Both the position numbers and the translations under genes were made by a program. From the NCBI RefSeq assembly GCF_000422905.1, contig NZ_AUGY01000045.1:1-64000 (forward strand): a stretch of DNA of 64,000 nt. The letters are read 5' to 3'. Below the pieces are notes generated by a model. It was not told the origin of the DNA and did not search any database. It saw only the letters and a program-made list of their open reading frames with translations. Within the stretch, counting starts at the first letter, position 1; each line of letters opens with the position of its first letter. The DNA is from Paenibacillus alginolyticus DSM 5050 = NBRC 15375 (GTDB taxonomy: Bacteria; Bacillota; Bacilli; Paenibacillales; NBRC-103111). Of the stretch, positions 7,813-15,928 are shown in pieces.

Positions 7813-7888
7813 AGTATAGGACACTAACCTGAAGTGTTACTTAAGTTGGGCTGAGAGGCATATGAAAGTTAGCTGAAAGTACGCTGAA
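7813..7888 (-). promoter_or_regulatory. htrA promoter with six 11-bp-phased half-sites
   Basis: On the plus strand, pentamers related to CTGAA begin at 7829 (CTGAA), 7840 (CTTAA), 7851 (CTGAG), 7862 (ATGAA), 7873 (CTGAA) and 7884 (CTGAA), exactly 11 bp apart. A TATACT -10 box lies at 7813-7818 (minus strand) and there is no recognisable -35 box. Direct repeats at helical pitch abutting the -35 region are typical of activation by OmpR/PhoB-family response regulators such as CssR. Confidence 0.6.
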
Positions 7889-7986
7889 GGTGTCGAAACG
7901 ATAATTTTCTACTTGATGGGAAACCCTAACAACAATGCCTAACAAAGAGTCTATTTTCATGGAAGTGAACAAGCGAAGATTTCGAC

Positions 7987-9363
7987 TTATGAATGTGTTA
8001 AAGATTGACGCCCTGTCTTCACTTTTCGAATGAATCGTCTATCAATATAGAAAGCAGTAAGCAATGCAGCTAAACTAATCAAAACTGGTATACCGAAAGC
8101 TTCATAGGAAAAAGGGTTGCCTTCGAATTTTAGATTGGTCTCACGGTAATCCAATCGCTTGGCACCATATTTAGCAGTCAGGACGTCCTCTTGCTTGGCT
8201 AAATCTTCAAGCGGAGCATCAAAGATAAATCTGTCAAAGGAGCCACTGTGAATGAACTCAGGTACCACGTTACTTCCCTTTTCGTTCCACTGTTTGACAT
8301 CTGCCGCAGTTAAAGACTTCGCCTCCACTCCCGGAACGAACATTCGATCTACTTTCGGCGCATTCGACATTTGATATCGGGTAACTAGGTTAAGGTGAAA
8401 CTTTGTAACGATAGGCTGCTTGGCGTCTGAGATGGTGTGCACCTTTGTTGTTCCAGAAGCGGCATAAGTATCAAAAATCGTCGAAAGTGCTCCGTCATCC
8501 ATCCCGTTATACAACAATACCCCTGCGCTTTTTTTGTTCCATTGGAATGCTTTGTTGAGCGAAAAAATCATTTCGGTTCGATCAATATAATATGGGTCTA
8601 CCTTAGGTTTTTTTACGAAATAATAAGAAGGGTAATTCATCTCTTTCGCTATTTTCTCCGCCATATGCTCGCCTAATTGCTGTGAGATCACATAGAGGAC
8701 TGCATCGACTCCTGAAGTGAGAGCTGCTGAAGCGACGATGTTCCCGTCTGCGACATAACGTACATCCCTTCTCCATTTTGTTTCAGGATATTTATTGACT
8801 TCATGAAAATCAAAACTTTTCCAGTCGGTAGTTGCTTCTTTCCCTTTTAATAAACCTGTATCAGCCAGATTCAACGCTCCAGCGCATATGCTTAACAACT
8901 TCGTTTCAGAATGTTTTTGTATCCATTCCCGGACAGGTTTATACTTTGCTTCGTCAACCATAGGCATGGCCGGGATCACAATAAGGTCGGGACTTTTTCC
9001 TAATAATCGATCCAGTTCATCAAAAGAATAGTGCGGCATTAGATCCAAACCGCCAGAGAGTGTTTTCATGTTTTTGTCCGGGGCAACTGCATATACGTTA
9101 TAAGACTCAGTCATTGCAAACATTTCATACGGAACCATAAAATCAAACACTTCTGTAGTCGGATTGGATAAAATGACAGCTACTGTAGGTTTTTTCGGAT
9201 TATGTTCAGGCACGCTTACGCCTTGTAATGCAGGCATTGGTGTTTGCCGAGTGGGAAACCAGTATTCCTGATTTGATCGAATATACCCAAACGCACCGAT
9301 CCCTCCGAAAAGTAAAACGAACGTCATTACATAGACAACGACACGTAAAATGTACTTCTTCAT
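7987..9363 (-). CDS. Membrane-anchored double DJ-1/PfpI-domain protein
   Basis: A 458-aa protein with a membrane helix at each end (YILRVVVYVMTFVLLFGGIGAF near residue 10 and VLISLAALLTAFYI near the C-terminus). Between them are two DJ-1/PfpI-like domains. The first (about 55-240) has the nucleophile-elbow cysteine (LSICAGALNLA). The second (about 275-410) has no such cysteine and looks degenerate. Comparable domains occur in GATase1-type AraC regulators and DJ-1 chaperones, but here no DNA-binding part is present. The start at 9363 follows AGAGGAG. ComA-like half-sites lie about 150-200 bp upstream. The function is unknown and may be sensing or protein quality control at the membrane. Confidence 0.75.
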   Translation of the reverse strand: MKKYILRVVVYVMTFVLLFGGIGAFGYIRSNQEYWFPTRQTPMPALQGVSVPEHNPKKPTVAVILSNPTTEVFDFMVPYEMFAMTESYNVYAVAPDKNMKTLSGGLDLMPHYSFDELDRLLGKSPDLIVIPAMPMVDEAKYKPVREWIQKHSETKLLSICAGALNLADTGLLKGKEATTDWKSFDFHEVNKYPETKWRRDVRYVADGNIVASAALTSGVDAVLYVISQQLGEHMAEKIAKEMNYPSYYFVKKPKVDPYYIDRTEMIFSLNKAFQWNKKSAGVLLYNGMDDGALSTIFDTYAASGTTKVHTISDAKQPIVTKFHLNLVTRYQMSNAPKVDRMFVPGVEAKSLTAADVKQWNEKGSNVVPEFIHSGSFDRFIFDAPLEDLAKQEDVLTAKYGAKRLDYRETNLKFEGNPFSYEAFGIPVLISLAALLTAFYIDRRFIRKVKTGRQSLTHS

Positions 9364-9516
9364 CTTTGATTCTCCTCTGATCAAAATTTTTTATGTTTGC
9401 TTCTTCAAGTAAAACTATAATTAATCTCTGTGAACTCCATATTTATGTGTGACTTCCTCCTTCCTCATTACCTGGTTGGCATGAAATCATCATAAAGGAG
9501 AACCGTTCGCTAGAAC

Positions 9517-9565
9517 GCGCAAACAAAGAACGCTATTCCCGCAAATTTTTGCGGAGTCCGCGCAA
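9517..9565. promoter_or_regulatory. Cluster of ComA-box-like half-sites upstream of the DJ-1 gene
   Basis: Half-sites GCGCAA (9517-9522), CCGCAA (9539-9544), TTGCGG (9549-9554) and GCGCAA (9560-9565) lie together. The last pair reads TTGCGG-N5-GCGCAA, close to the known ComA consensus TTGCGG-N4-CCGCAA. The neighbouring response regulator has a ComA-like DNA-binding domain. Confidence 0.5.
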
Positions 9566-9594
9566 TTTGTCTATCACTTATTGCAAACAAAAAA

Positions 9595-9612
9595 GGCCGG
9601 TATTTACCTGCC
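9595..9612 (-). terminator. Terminator after the response regulator gene
   Basis: GGCCGGT-ATTT-ACCTGCC forms a 7-bp stem with one mismatch. On the minus strand it is followed by TTTTTTGTTT, directly after the stop at 9624. Confidence 0.7.
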
Positions 9613-9623
9613 CATCTCATGGA

Positions 9624-10280
9624 TTAAAATAAATCTTCAGTTGGTAATATCCCCAAACTCTTTGCTTTTTTGATTACTTCGACCCTCGAACTGACATGTA
9701 GTTTTTGAAATAATTCGGTCAGACTATATTCGAGCGACCGCTGGCTAATCATCAGTGTTTTTGATATGTCCTTGTTGCTTTTACCTTTTGCCAATTCCCG
9801 TAACAGTTTTTCTTCTTCAGGTGTTATCGTTGTCTTCTCATTTTCCGTGTCTCCGGCCACCACAATCTCCTGACGTCTTAACTGCTTTAGCATTTGCATC
9901 GGAACAATGGCTTCTTTCCTTGCTGCACATCGTATTGCCTGGATGAGTTGTTCGCGTGTGGAGGTCTTGGCAATGAATCCGGAAACTCCTGACTCCATAA
10001 GCAAGTTGAAATGAGGGGCGATATCAAAACCCGAATAAATGAGAATCACGGCATCCGGGACGTATTCCAGCACTTTGCGTGTCAAATCTGCGCCGTTTGT
10101 ATTCGGCATGTATAAATCAAAAAGCATCACGTCAAATTTCTTTAATCGCACCACATCAGGCACATAATAAACATCTGTCTCGATCGCAACTTTCATATCC
10201 GGCTCGGATTCGATCAACATCTTGGTTCCCTCGACGACTGATCTATGATCGTCAACCAATAAGATTTCCATATCGTTCAC
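9624..10280 (-). CDS. ComA-like response regulator (NarL/LuxR family)
   Basis: A 218-aa protein. The receiver domain (1 to about 120) has the acidic pocket DD at 10-11, the phospho-acceptor aspartate in LFDLYMP and the lysine in AKTSTRE. The C-terminal LuxR-type helix-turn-helix (about 155-212) reads ISQRSLEYSLTELFQKLHVSSR, which closely resembles ComA of Bacillus subtilis (SKRSIEYSLTSIFNKLNV, from memory). Its start overlaps the kinase stop by ATGA, so the two are translationally coupled. No comX/comQ-type peptide genes are nearby, so the input is probably the PAS-domain sensor rather than a pheromone. ComA-like half-sites lie upstream of its own operon and of the DJ-1 gene. Confidence 0.88.
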   Translation of the reverse strand: MNDMEILLVDDHRSVVEGTKMLIESEPDMKVAIETDVYYVPDVVRLKKFDVMLFDLYMPNTNGADLTRKVLEYVPDAVILIYSGFDIAPHFNLLMESGVSGFIAKTSTREQLIQAIRCAARKEAIVPMQMLKQLRRQEIVVAGDTENEKTTITPEEEKLLRELAKGKSNKDISKTLMISQRSLEYSLTELFQKLHVSSRVEVIKKAKSLGILPTEDLF

Positions 10281-11050
10281 CTTTGACTTTTATAGTAAAT
10301 TGGAAGTGAAATTCTGACATGAAACCCTTGCCCCGGAGCAGATTTCAATTCCACATCCCCTTCTAAACTGAGAACCCTTTTTTCGATGCCTGCAATGCCC
10401 ATGCTTTGGAAGGATCCTTCGAGCGCAGATACATCCATGCCGATTCCATCGTCCAAATAGGAAAAATGAATCTGTCCGTCCTCAGTCGTCAATGCCATCG
10501 TCACCTTATCTGCTCGGGAGTGCTTGGTTGCATTGTTTAGCAATTCCTGAACAATCCGGTAAAAGCCGAGAATTTGTTCCTCCGTTAACGCATATCCCAT
10601 TTGTTCTGCGGAGAATTCGATCTCATAATTTGAAAACATACGTGTATAAGAGAAGAGACTTTTTAGCGATTCGACTAATCCCATTTTAAGAAGAAATGGA
10701 GGTCGAAGCTCATTGCAAGTGATGCGGATCTGATGAATGGCATCCAGAAGCCCTTCCTCAATCTGCTTGAGCTCGAACTGTGTTACCTCGGCAAAAGCGG
10801 CAGTGGAACGCAGCGATTCAAGCTTACGATACCAGATAATTAAATCTTGCAACACCGAATCATGTAAATCGCTGGACAGTGAGGATCTTTCCTTTTCAGA
10901 TAAATTAAACAGCAATCGTAACATCCATTTTGGCGTTTCATTTTTCGCAACCATTTCCTCAAGCCGTCTCATCAAATCTTCAATCAAATGAAGGTTATCA
11001 TACAGAATGGTTACGTAATGAACATGCTGTTTCAAGCCATTCTTCTTCAA
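10277..11050 (-). CDS. ComP-like histidine kinase catalytic part (3' half of a split gene)
   Basis: This frame encodes HisKA_3 dimerisation (LHDSVLQDLI, with the phospho-acceptor histidine) and an HATPase domain with an N-box (ELLNNATKHS), G1 (DDGIGM) and G2-like GxGFHVRI. It has no ATG and no good ribosome binding site: the first possible codon is a TTG inside the upstream PAS gene. Removing one T in the upstream frame after GAAACAGCA joins EEWLETA to VHYVTILYDNLHLIEDL, the normal continuation in related kinases. I therefore read it as the 3' part of one kinase gene interrupted by a 1-nt insertion, or as made by ribosomal frameshifting. Confidence 0.85.
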   Translation of the reverse strand: MKKNGLKQHVHYVTILYDNLHLIEDLMRRLEEMVAKNETPKWMLRLLFNLSEKERSSLSSDLHDSVLQDLIIWYRKLESLRSTAAFAEVTQFELKQIEEGLLDAIHQIRITCNELRPPFLLKMGLVESLKSLFSYTRMFSNYEIEFSAEQMGYALTEEQILGFYRIVQELLNNATKHSRADKVTMALTTEDGQIHFSYLDDGIGMDVSALEGSFQSMGIAGIEKRVLSLEGDVELKSAPGQGFHVRISLPIYYKSQR

Positions 11051-12671
11051 TCTTAAGCATTGATTTATCCATGCAGATCCGCAGATAAACCGGCTGCTGC
11101 TTTTCGCCGATCTTGATCCAGATGCTACCCATGCTCATTATGGACTGTTCCTTTCCCCGAGGCACTTCTTCAATAGATACGTCGTCGATATTCAATACCG
11201 ATTTCACCTCATCTATGAGCCTGCTCTCGAGTACCGAGACTTTCATCACATTTGCGAGGTCATTAGAAAAGCGATTTATGCTCTGTTGGAGGACTTTGTA
11301 CCTTTCTTCGCTCTGGATCAATTCTCTTTCTTCTCGTTTACGCTGCGTAATGTCCTTAACTATTCCATGGACACCATTTAATTGATCGGAAAGAAAAATA
11401 GGGACAAATGTAATGCTTACAATTTTCTCACCATACACCGACTTGCTGATCCGGCATTCAATATCCCTAGACTCTTGTTGTTGGATGACATGGAATAGAG
11501 CTTCATACACCGAGGCGTGATCTTCGTCCATAATTAATCCCATAAAGCAACGATCGTTCAGTTTGTCGATCTGAGTGCCGGTTATTCTTTCGAAGGATCG
11601 ATTGGCGTTTACAAAATAAAATCCGTTCAAATCAATCGAAAAGACCCCATCCAGATTGTTTTCAAACAAAGACTTATACCTCTGCTCGCTTTCTTCGAGG
11701 GCTAACTCGGAAAGTTTCTTCTCTGTAACATCCATCAAAATGCCGTCAAACCGCTCGATTGCACCAATGTAGTCCAAATATGGATGAATCGTCATTTTGA
11801 TCCATTTCGTTTCTTCGCCATGGAGTAATCGAAAGGTTTTCACAACGGGTATGCCCAAATCAAGCTGATGCTTCACTTCATGCATGAGAGCGGCATCATC
11901 TTCCGGGTGCATATGTGTATGCAGAAGAATGGGGCTTGCCGTAATTTCTTGTATGGAAAAGCCAAACATCTTCCCAATGCTGTCAGAACAAAACGTCATG
12001 CGGGAAAAATCCTTGTCGGTCGACATGACGCCCGCGTTAACATTATCCAAAATATTTTCCAGCAAGTGCTCCTTCTGTTTCCGTTCAGTCACGTCTCTGG
12101 CAACTGCGACAGCATATTTTACTTGACCTTTGTCGTCCAACACGGGCTTTACCCGGGCCTCAATGTGAACCGTATGACCCTGTGAATGTATAAGACGATA
12201 CTCCATATTCACCGGCTGTCTCGAACGGAAAACTTCAGAATGCAATACACGCACACGATCCTGATCATCCGGATGAATGATATGGAACGCATCCATTCTT
12301 TCGTACTCTTCAACGTCGTACCCAACTAGCGACTTTATTGACGGAGAGACATACTGTACAATGGCATCACTATCCATTAAAACAATGGTATCCAACGTAT
12401 TTTCCGCTATGATTCTATACTTCTCAACGGACTGAACGGAAGTATTTTCTTTCAACTGCACGCTAAATGCAATTGTTTCATCACTGGCGTTGTTGATGGG
12501 TACCTTCTTTTCCATAAATCCAGCGAACTTAGAGTTCCTATTTCCAAATAAAAAATGAAATGCATCATTCACCCATATGATTTCGTCATCTAGATTGACG
12601 ATATATATCGGATCCGGCATATTTTTGAGAAGCTGCTTGGCGCCTTTAATAACATCTTGAAAATGATCCAT
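10998..12671 (-). CDS. Multi-PAS sensor (5' half of a ComP-like kinase)
   Basis: A 557-aa frame from the ATG at 12671 (AAGGAG 12 nt upstream; the more distal ATG at 12722 has no site). It holds four PAS domains in tandem, starting about residues 10, 85, 205 and 330, three of them closed by PAC motifs such as AVARDVTERKQ and GIVKDITQRKR. There is no membrane helix, so sensing is cytoplasmic. A linker (MKVSVLESRLIDEVKSVL) leads to EEWLETA, where the frame breaks and the catalytic half continues in the overlapping +1 frame. The whole would be about 800 aa, followed by a coupled ComA-like regulator. The ligand is unknown. Confidence 0.85.
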   Translation of the reverse strand: MDHFQDVIKGAKQLLKNMPDPIYIVNLDDEIIWVNDAFHFLFGNRNSKFAGFMEKKVPINNASDETIAFSVQLKENTSVQSVEKYRIIAENTLDTIVLMDSDAIVQYVSPSIKSLVGYDVEEYERMDAFHIIHPDDQDRVRVLHSEVFRSRQPVNMEYRLIHSQGHTVHIEARVKPVLDDKGQVKYAVAVARDVTERKQKEHLLENILDNVNAGVMSTDKDFSRMTFCSDSIGKMFGFSIQEITASPILLHTHMHPEDDAALMHEVKHQLDLGIPVVKTFRLLHGEETKWIKMTIHPYLDYIGAIERFDGILMDVTEKKLSELALEESEQRYKSLFENNLDGVFSIDLNGFYFVNANRSFERITGTQIDKLNDRCFMGLIMDEDHASVYEALFHVIQQQESRDIECRISKSVYGEKIVSITFVPIFLSDQLNGVHGIVKDITQRKREERELIQSEERYKVLQQSINRFSNDLANVMKVSVLESRLIDEVKSVLNIDDVSIEEVPRGKEQSIMSMGSIWIKIGEKQQPVYLRICMDKSMLKIEEEWLETACSLRNHSV

Positions 12672-12757
12672 TTGATTTGATTTCTCCTTATAGTAAGGAT
12701 GTCTGAAACAACAGGAATTCATTTATGATTATTATACTTAATTATACAAGTATAAGC

Positions 12758-12784
12758 GCGCAAAAAAATAGCATTCCCCCGCAA
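12758..12784. promoter_or_regulatory. ComA-like half-sites upstream of the kinase gene
   Basis: GCGCAA (12758-12763) and CCGCAA (12779-12784) are spaced like the GCGCAA/CCGCAA pair at 9517-9544, and both stretches share the intervening AT-rich run and ATTCCC. This suggests a common regulator, presumably the ComA-like protein encoded in this operon. Confidence 0.45.
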
Positions 12785-12954
12785 TTTCCGATCTTGTATT
12801 CACGAACCTTCACTGGCTTAATAGATTATTGCCGGTTACGCCGATTCGACGATAACATAAAAATAAAAAAAGCCTGATTTCTCAAGCTCTTGCTGATCCC
12901 CTATACTGTTGTGGACTGGGGTGGCGTTTGTGACCGAGGTTAAACCATCCGTTT

Positions 12955-12982
12955 AAAGGTTAGGTTTTTCAACCGAACCTTT
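12955..12982. terminator. Strong inverted repeat, possible terminator
   Basis: AAAGGTTAGGTT and AACCGAACCTTT pair over 12 bp with one mismatch around TTTC. It lies in the gene-free stretch between the SRPBCC gene and the kinase operon. There is no clear T-run on either side, so it may be a different kind of element. Confidence 0.3.
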
Positions 12983-13073
12983 GCGGAATATTCCTCTTTA
13001 TCATGGACTATCATAGGGTTCAAAGTCAGAAAAGATTCAATTTCGGAGTACCTACAATATAGAACACTGGTAC

Positions 13074-13240
13074 TCAACGTCTCGGCACTATCAGTGTAAT
13101 AAGTCCATCAGGGTCTTGAATTATTGGTTGTCTTTTAAAATTTCAATCTCGAAATATGTTGCGTAGTACTCAATTGGACCTAAGGCTCCTGCTTTATTGT
13201 AATTCGTTAGAGCGTAATGATGTATCCGACTTAGGCAAAC
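13074..13240 (-). pseudogene. Possible decayed glyoxalase/VOC gene end
   Basis: In the stretch 12785-13272, which has no intact gene, one minus-strand frame reads IQDPDGLITLIVPRR and stops at 13074, like the FxDPDGNxxELV end of vicinal-oxygen-chelate proteins. An adjacent frame reads TNYNKAGALGPIEYYATYFE before a stop. No frame is open across both parts. I take it as a broken remnant, with low certainty. The rest of the gap shows only a hairpin (12955-12982). Confidence 0.25.
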
Positions 13241-13272
13241 CTAGTCCCTTCGTAGATTGAAACTATAAATTT

Positions 13273-13761
13273 CTAGACAGATCTTTCGGTGTAGTCAGCG
13301 AGATTCTCCAGAGCGGATCTCAAACCAACGTCGTGATCTTCCTTCCGTATTCCTTCGGGTACGTTATCACAAACGATGGTAACCGTGGTGCCTTCCGGAA
13401 CGGCTGCTAAGGTCCATATCATGATCATCTCTCCCGCGAAAACGGGGTCCTCGGACTCGAATTCTACTAACTGCAAAATTCGCTCGTTTGGTGCGAACTC
13501 CAAGAATCTCCCTTTGACGACGTCAGAATGCTCAGAGGTCTTGCCTTGCGTTGAATGGTCCGTTCCGACATAAGTTAGGGACATTCGATAGGCTCCACCG
13601 GCCCGAGCGTCGAACTCGTAGATATGGCCTTTCATACCCTTTGGTGGAAGCCACGAAACCAGAGCCGTCGGGTCCACGAATGCCTTATAGATAGTTTGCG
13701 GTGATGCCTTGATGACTCTCGAAGCTGAGTCAGTTCTCTTCTTGCTCGATGCATTTGTCAT
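13273..13761 (-). CDS. SRPBCC/AHSA1-domain protein
   Basis: A 162-aa protein with the Activator-of-Hsp90-homologue-1 (SRPBCC/START-like) pattern. VIKASPQTIYKAFVDPTAL is followed by WLPPKGMKGHIYEFDARAGGAYRM and the closing W-T-V/T pattern before the C-terminal helix (LENLADYTERS). The fold makes a hydrophobic cavity, and bacterial members are mostly uncharacterised. The start at 13761 was chosen because AAAAAGGAGG lies in front of it. The upstream in-frame ATG lacks a site and would add a basic, unrelated extension. Confidence 0.85.
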   Translation of the reverse strand: MTNASSKKRTDSASRVIKASPQTIYKAFVDPTALVSWLPPKGMKGHIYEFDARAGGAYRMSLTYVGTDHSTQGKTSEHSDVVKGRFLEFAPNERILQLVEFESEDPVFAGEMIMIWTLAAVPEGTTVTIVCDNVPEGIRKEDHDVGLRSALENLADYTERSV

Positions 13762-13892
13762 GATTTCAAACCTCCTTTTTGGGTTTTTGTTCCGTCTCTG
13801 GATTTCTTCCTGAATAGTCCCCATCATTTTCTCAAGCTTTCACAAAAATCCAACGCTTATATCCACATAATACCATATGCCAATATGCAAAC

Positions 13893-14009
13893 TTACAAAA
13901 CTCCCGTTAGCCGTCCATGCAACGCAAGACCAGCGCTGTACCACAGAGGATGAAAATGGATAAAATCCGCCAATACTTCTACTACGGCTGGTTGAGGAAG
14001 GTCGATCAT
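13893..14009 (-). CDS. Very small ORF after the dehydrogenase
   Basis: A 38-codon frame (MIDLPQPAVVEVLADFIHF...) begins 5 bp past the 2-hydroxyacid dehydrogenase stop and ends at TAA. Its composition looks protein-like, with a helix and aromatic residues, but its ribosome binding site (GAGG, 12 nt away) is poor. It may equally be the remnant of a gene end. I do not recognise it. Confidence 0.2.
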   Translation of the reverse strand: MIDLPQPAVVEVLADFIHFHPLWYSAGLALHGRLTGVL

Positions 14010-14014
14010 CTGAT

Positions 14015-14947
14015 CTAATATCCTCGACTTACGTCCACCGAATGGCTAATTCGTTCTTGTCCGCTATCAATTTCTCCAAGCACGGCGAGCAAGCTGTCCA
14101 TCGCTTCATCCAGTCCGGTAACCGCAGAAATATGCGGGGTAATGACCACGTTCGGATGAGCCCACATCGGTGATTGTGCGGGCAGAGGTTCCTCTCTAAA
14201 CACGTCAAGAACAGCTCTGCGCACCTGCCCTCGTTCAATCGCCTCGAGCAGTGCGTTTTCATCCACCGAAGCTCCCCGGCCCACATTTATAAAGCCTGCA
14301 CCGTGCAAGTAGGAAAACAAATGCATTCCGAATAATTTTTCGGTAATTGGTGTTAAGGGAAGCGTGTTAATGACCCAGTCGGCCTGTGCTAACAACGAAT
14401 GCACTTCGGTAATCGGAATTACCCTATTAAAATGACAGTTTGATGCGCCGCTGCGAGATATTCCATATACGGTTACCCCGAATGATCTAAGCATCCTCGC
14501 TACTTCCTTTCCGATTGTTCCTGTACCGAAAATGACGATGTTCAGTTGCTGCAGAAGCTTCTGCTGTGAAGGCAGCCATTGTCTTTGTGTCTGATACTGC
14601 TGGAATTTATCATGACGCTGTACATCGGCAAGAATATAACTTAAACAATATTCCCCTATTTTCCGCCCAAAACTGCCGACCGTACGTGTTAATAAAACAT
14701 CCTTTTTCCATTCACGATTATATAAAAATGAATCAACGCCAGCTCCAAGCGCATGAACCCACCGTAACCTAGCGAAATGAAACGACTCCGTCGGTTTAAA
14801 TGCCACATAACCATCAGCCCAGTCGAAGTGACTCGGGCTTACCTCCGCCTCTGGAATAAACGTATACTCCCTCTTATTATCCAGCAAGGCTATCTGCTCT
14901 AGATCTTTGTACATCCGTCCTGTCACTATAATTTTTTTGATATCCAT
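14015..14947 (-). CDS. D-isomer 2-hydroxyacid dehydrogenase
   Basis: A 310-aa NAD(P)-dependent reductase of 2-oxoacids. The nucleotide site is IVIFGTGTIGKEVARML (about 136-152). The catalytic set is visible: Arg in INVGRGASVDE, Glu in DVFREEPLP and His in ITPHISAVTG. The N-terminal substrate domain is short, as in GhrA-like glyoxylate/hydroxypyruvate reductases. The start at 14947 follows GAGGGGG. A 30-codon ORF with its own good ribosome binding site lies just upstream. The natural substrate is not evident. Confidence 0.9.
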   Translation of the reverse strand: MDIKKIIVTGRMYKDLEQIALLDNKREYTFIPEAEVSPSHFDWADGYVAFKPTESFHFARLRWVHALGAGVDSFLYNREWKKDVLLTRTVGSFGRKIGEYCLSYILADVQRHDKFQQYQTQRQWLPSQQKLLQQLNIVIFGTGTIGKEVARMLRSFGVTVYGISRSGASNCHFNRVIPITEVHSLLAQADWVINTLPLTPITEKLFGMHLFSYLHGAGFINVGRGASVDENALLEAIERGQVRRAVLDVFREEPLPAQSPMWAHPNVVITPHISAVTGLDEAMDSLLAVLGEIDSGQERISHSVDVSRGY

Positions 14948-14960
14948 TAGCCACGCCCCC

Positions 14961-15053
14961 TCAAAAACTATAAAATCTATTCTTTCTTCGCGACTCTTGC
15001 CTTGAGAATTTTTTCATTTCTTTTGTAAATTGTTTTTGTATTTTATTACTCAT
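14961..15053 (-). CDS. Basic 30-aa small ORF / possible leader peptide
   Basis: ATG at 15051-15053 is preceded by AAGGTGGG with a 6-nt spacer, and the frame ends at TGA 14961, 13 bp before the dehydrogenase start. The peptide is very basic (MSNKIQKQFTKEMKKFSRQE..., rich in K and R). Its position suggests either a leader peptide that affects translation of the dehydrogenase or a small independent protein. No family is recognised. Confidence 0.4.
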   Translation of the reverse strand: MSNKIQKQFTKEMKKFSRQESRRKNRFYSF

Positions 15054-15113
15054 ACTTGTCCCACCTTGACTTGTCTAAGTAACGAACTTACACAATATAT
15101 AGTTTATTCAGAA

Positions 15114-15614
15114 TCAGATAACACCAAATTTAGTTAGAGCATAGTATATGCCATCATCACTTGCTTTTTTGGTAACGAAATCTGCCTTTTGTTTAAGACG
15201 TTCTTCACCATTGCCCATGGCAATACCGAGTCCAACTAATTCTAACATATCTAAATCATTCCCCCCGTCACCGAAAGCGATAGAATTGCTAGCGTCAATG
15301 TTGTAATAATCCAGTACTTTTTTGATTGCTTCCGATTTAGAGACCACTTGTTTTTCAAGAATGTTTATTACATAACTATGGAAACGTACAAACCGTAGTT
15401 GAGGGAAGTTATCAATAAATTTTTGAGCTTCATTCTCATCAGCGTACAAACACATACAGTAAATCTCTTCTGAGAGTGCGCTTAAATTCTTGGGATAACG
15501 GCTAAGACCTAGGGTCTCTAATAGTGCACTTCTAACACGTTTTTCTTCTACTCCTGTTAAATATTCGTTAGAAACCCGATCAATCATTTTAGTGGGAGAA
15601 TGAAAGGATGGCAA
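15114..15614 (-). pseudogene. Cof-type HAD hydrolase, N-terminally truncated
   Basis: A 166-aa frame matching the C-terminal two thirds of Cof/YidA-type HAD phosphatases. It includes the cap region and the motif III/IV region SKSEAIKKVL...SIAFGDGGNDLDMLELVGLGIAMGNG. Family members are about 260-280 aa and begin with a DxDGTL nucleophile motif. That part is absent, and the upstream sequence carries no matching frame. Without the nucleophile the enzyme would be inactive, so it is probably a 5'-deleted pseudogene. Confidence 0.75.
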
Positions 15615-15690
15615 GACATTGGAACTTGTGTCGTTAAGTAGTCAAGAACCATTATTCTTTATCGAATCTCAGAAATCTATTGGCTATGTC

Positions 15691-15900
15691 CTATTTGTCA
15701 TATACGATTTCGGTCGGCTTTACTCGATCCGTACTTTTTAGAATCATTGACCGTTTCTTAGAATCATAATGGAAATGATACACATGAATAAAGTCCTGTC
15801 CCGCCCCATAACCACCAGTCAGAATAAGTTCCCCGTTGCTCACTTGAAAAGGACGGTGCGGTAGCTGGCTTATATACGTCAAGATCTGTTCCGGTTTCAT
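15691..15900 (-). CDS. Hypothetical small protein
   Basis: A 69-aa frame with a short N-terminal helix (PEQILTYISQLPHRP) and beta-strand-like segments (GELILTGGYGAG, FIHVYHFHYD). I do not recognise it. It has a weak ribosome binding site and lies 28 bp downstream of another small frame. The two might be pieces of one decayed gene. Confidence 0.35.
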   Translation of the reverse strand: MKPEQILTYISQLPHRPFQVSNGELILTGGYGAGQDFIHVYHFHYDSKKRSMILKSTDRVKPTEIVYDK

Positions 15901-15928
15901 CTCAATCGATATCGGGAAAGCCGTGCCT

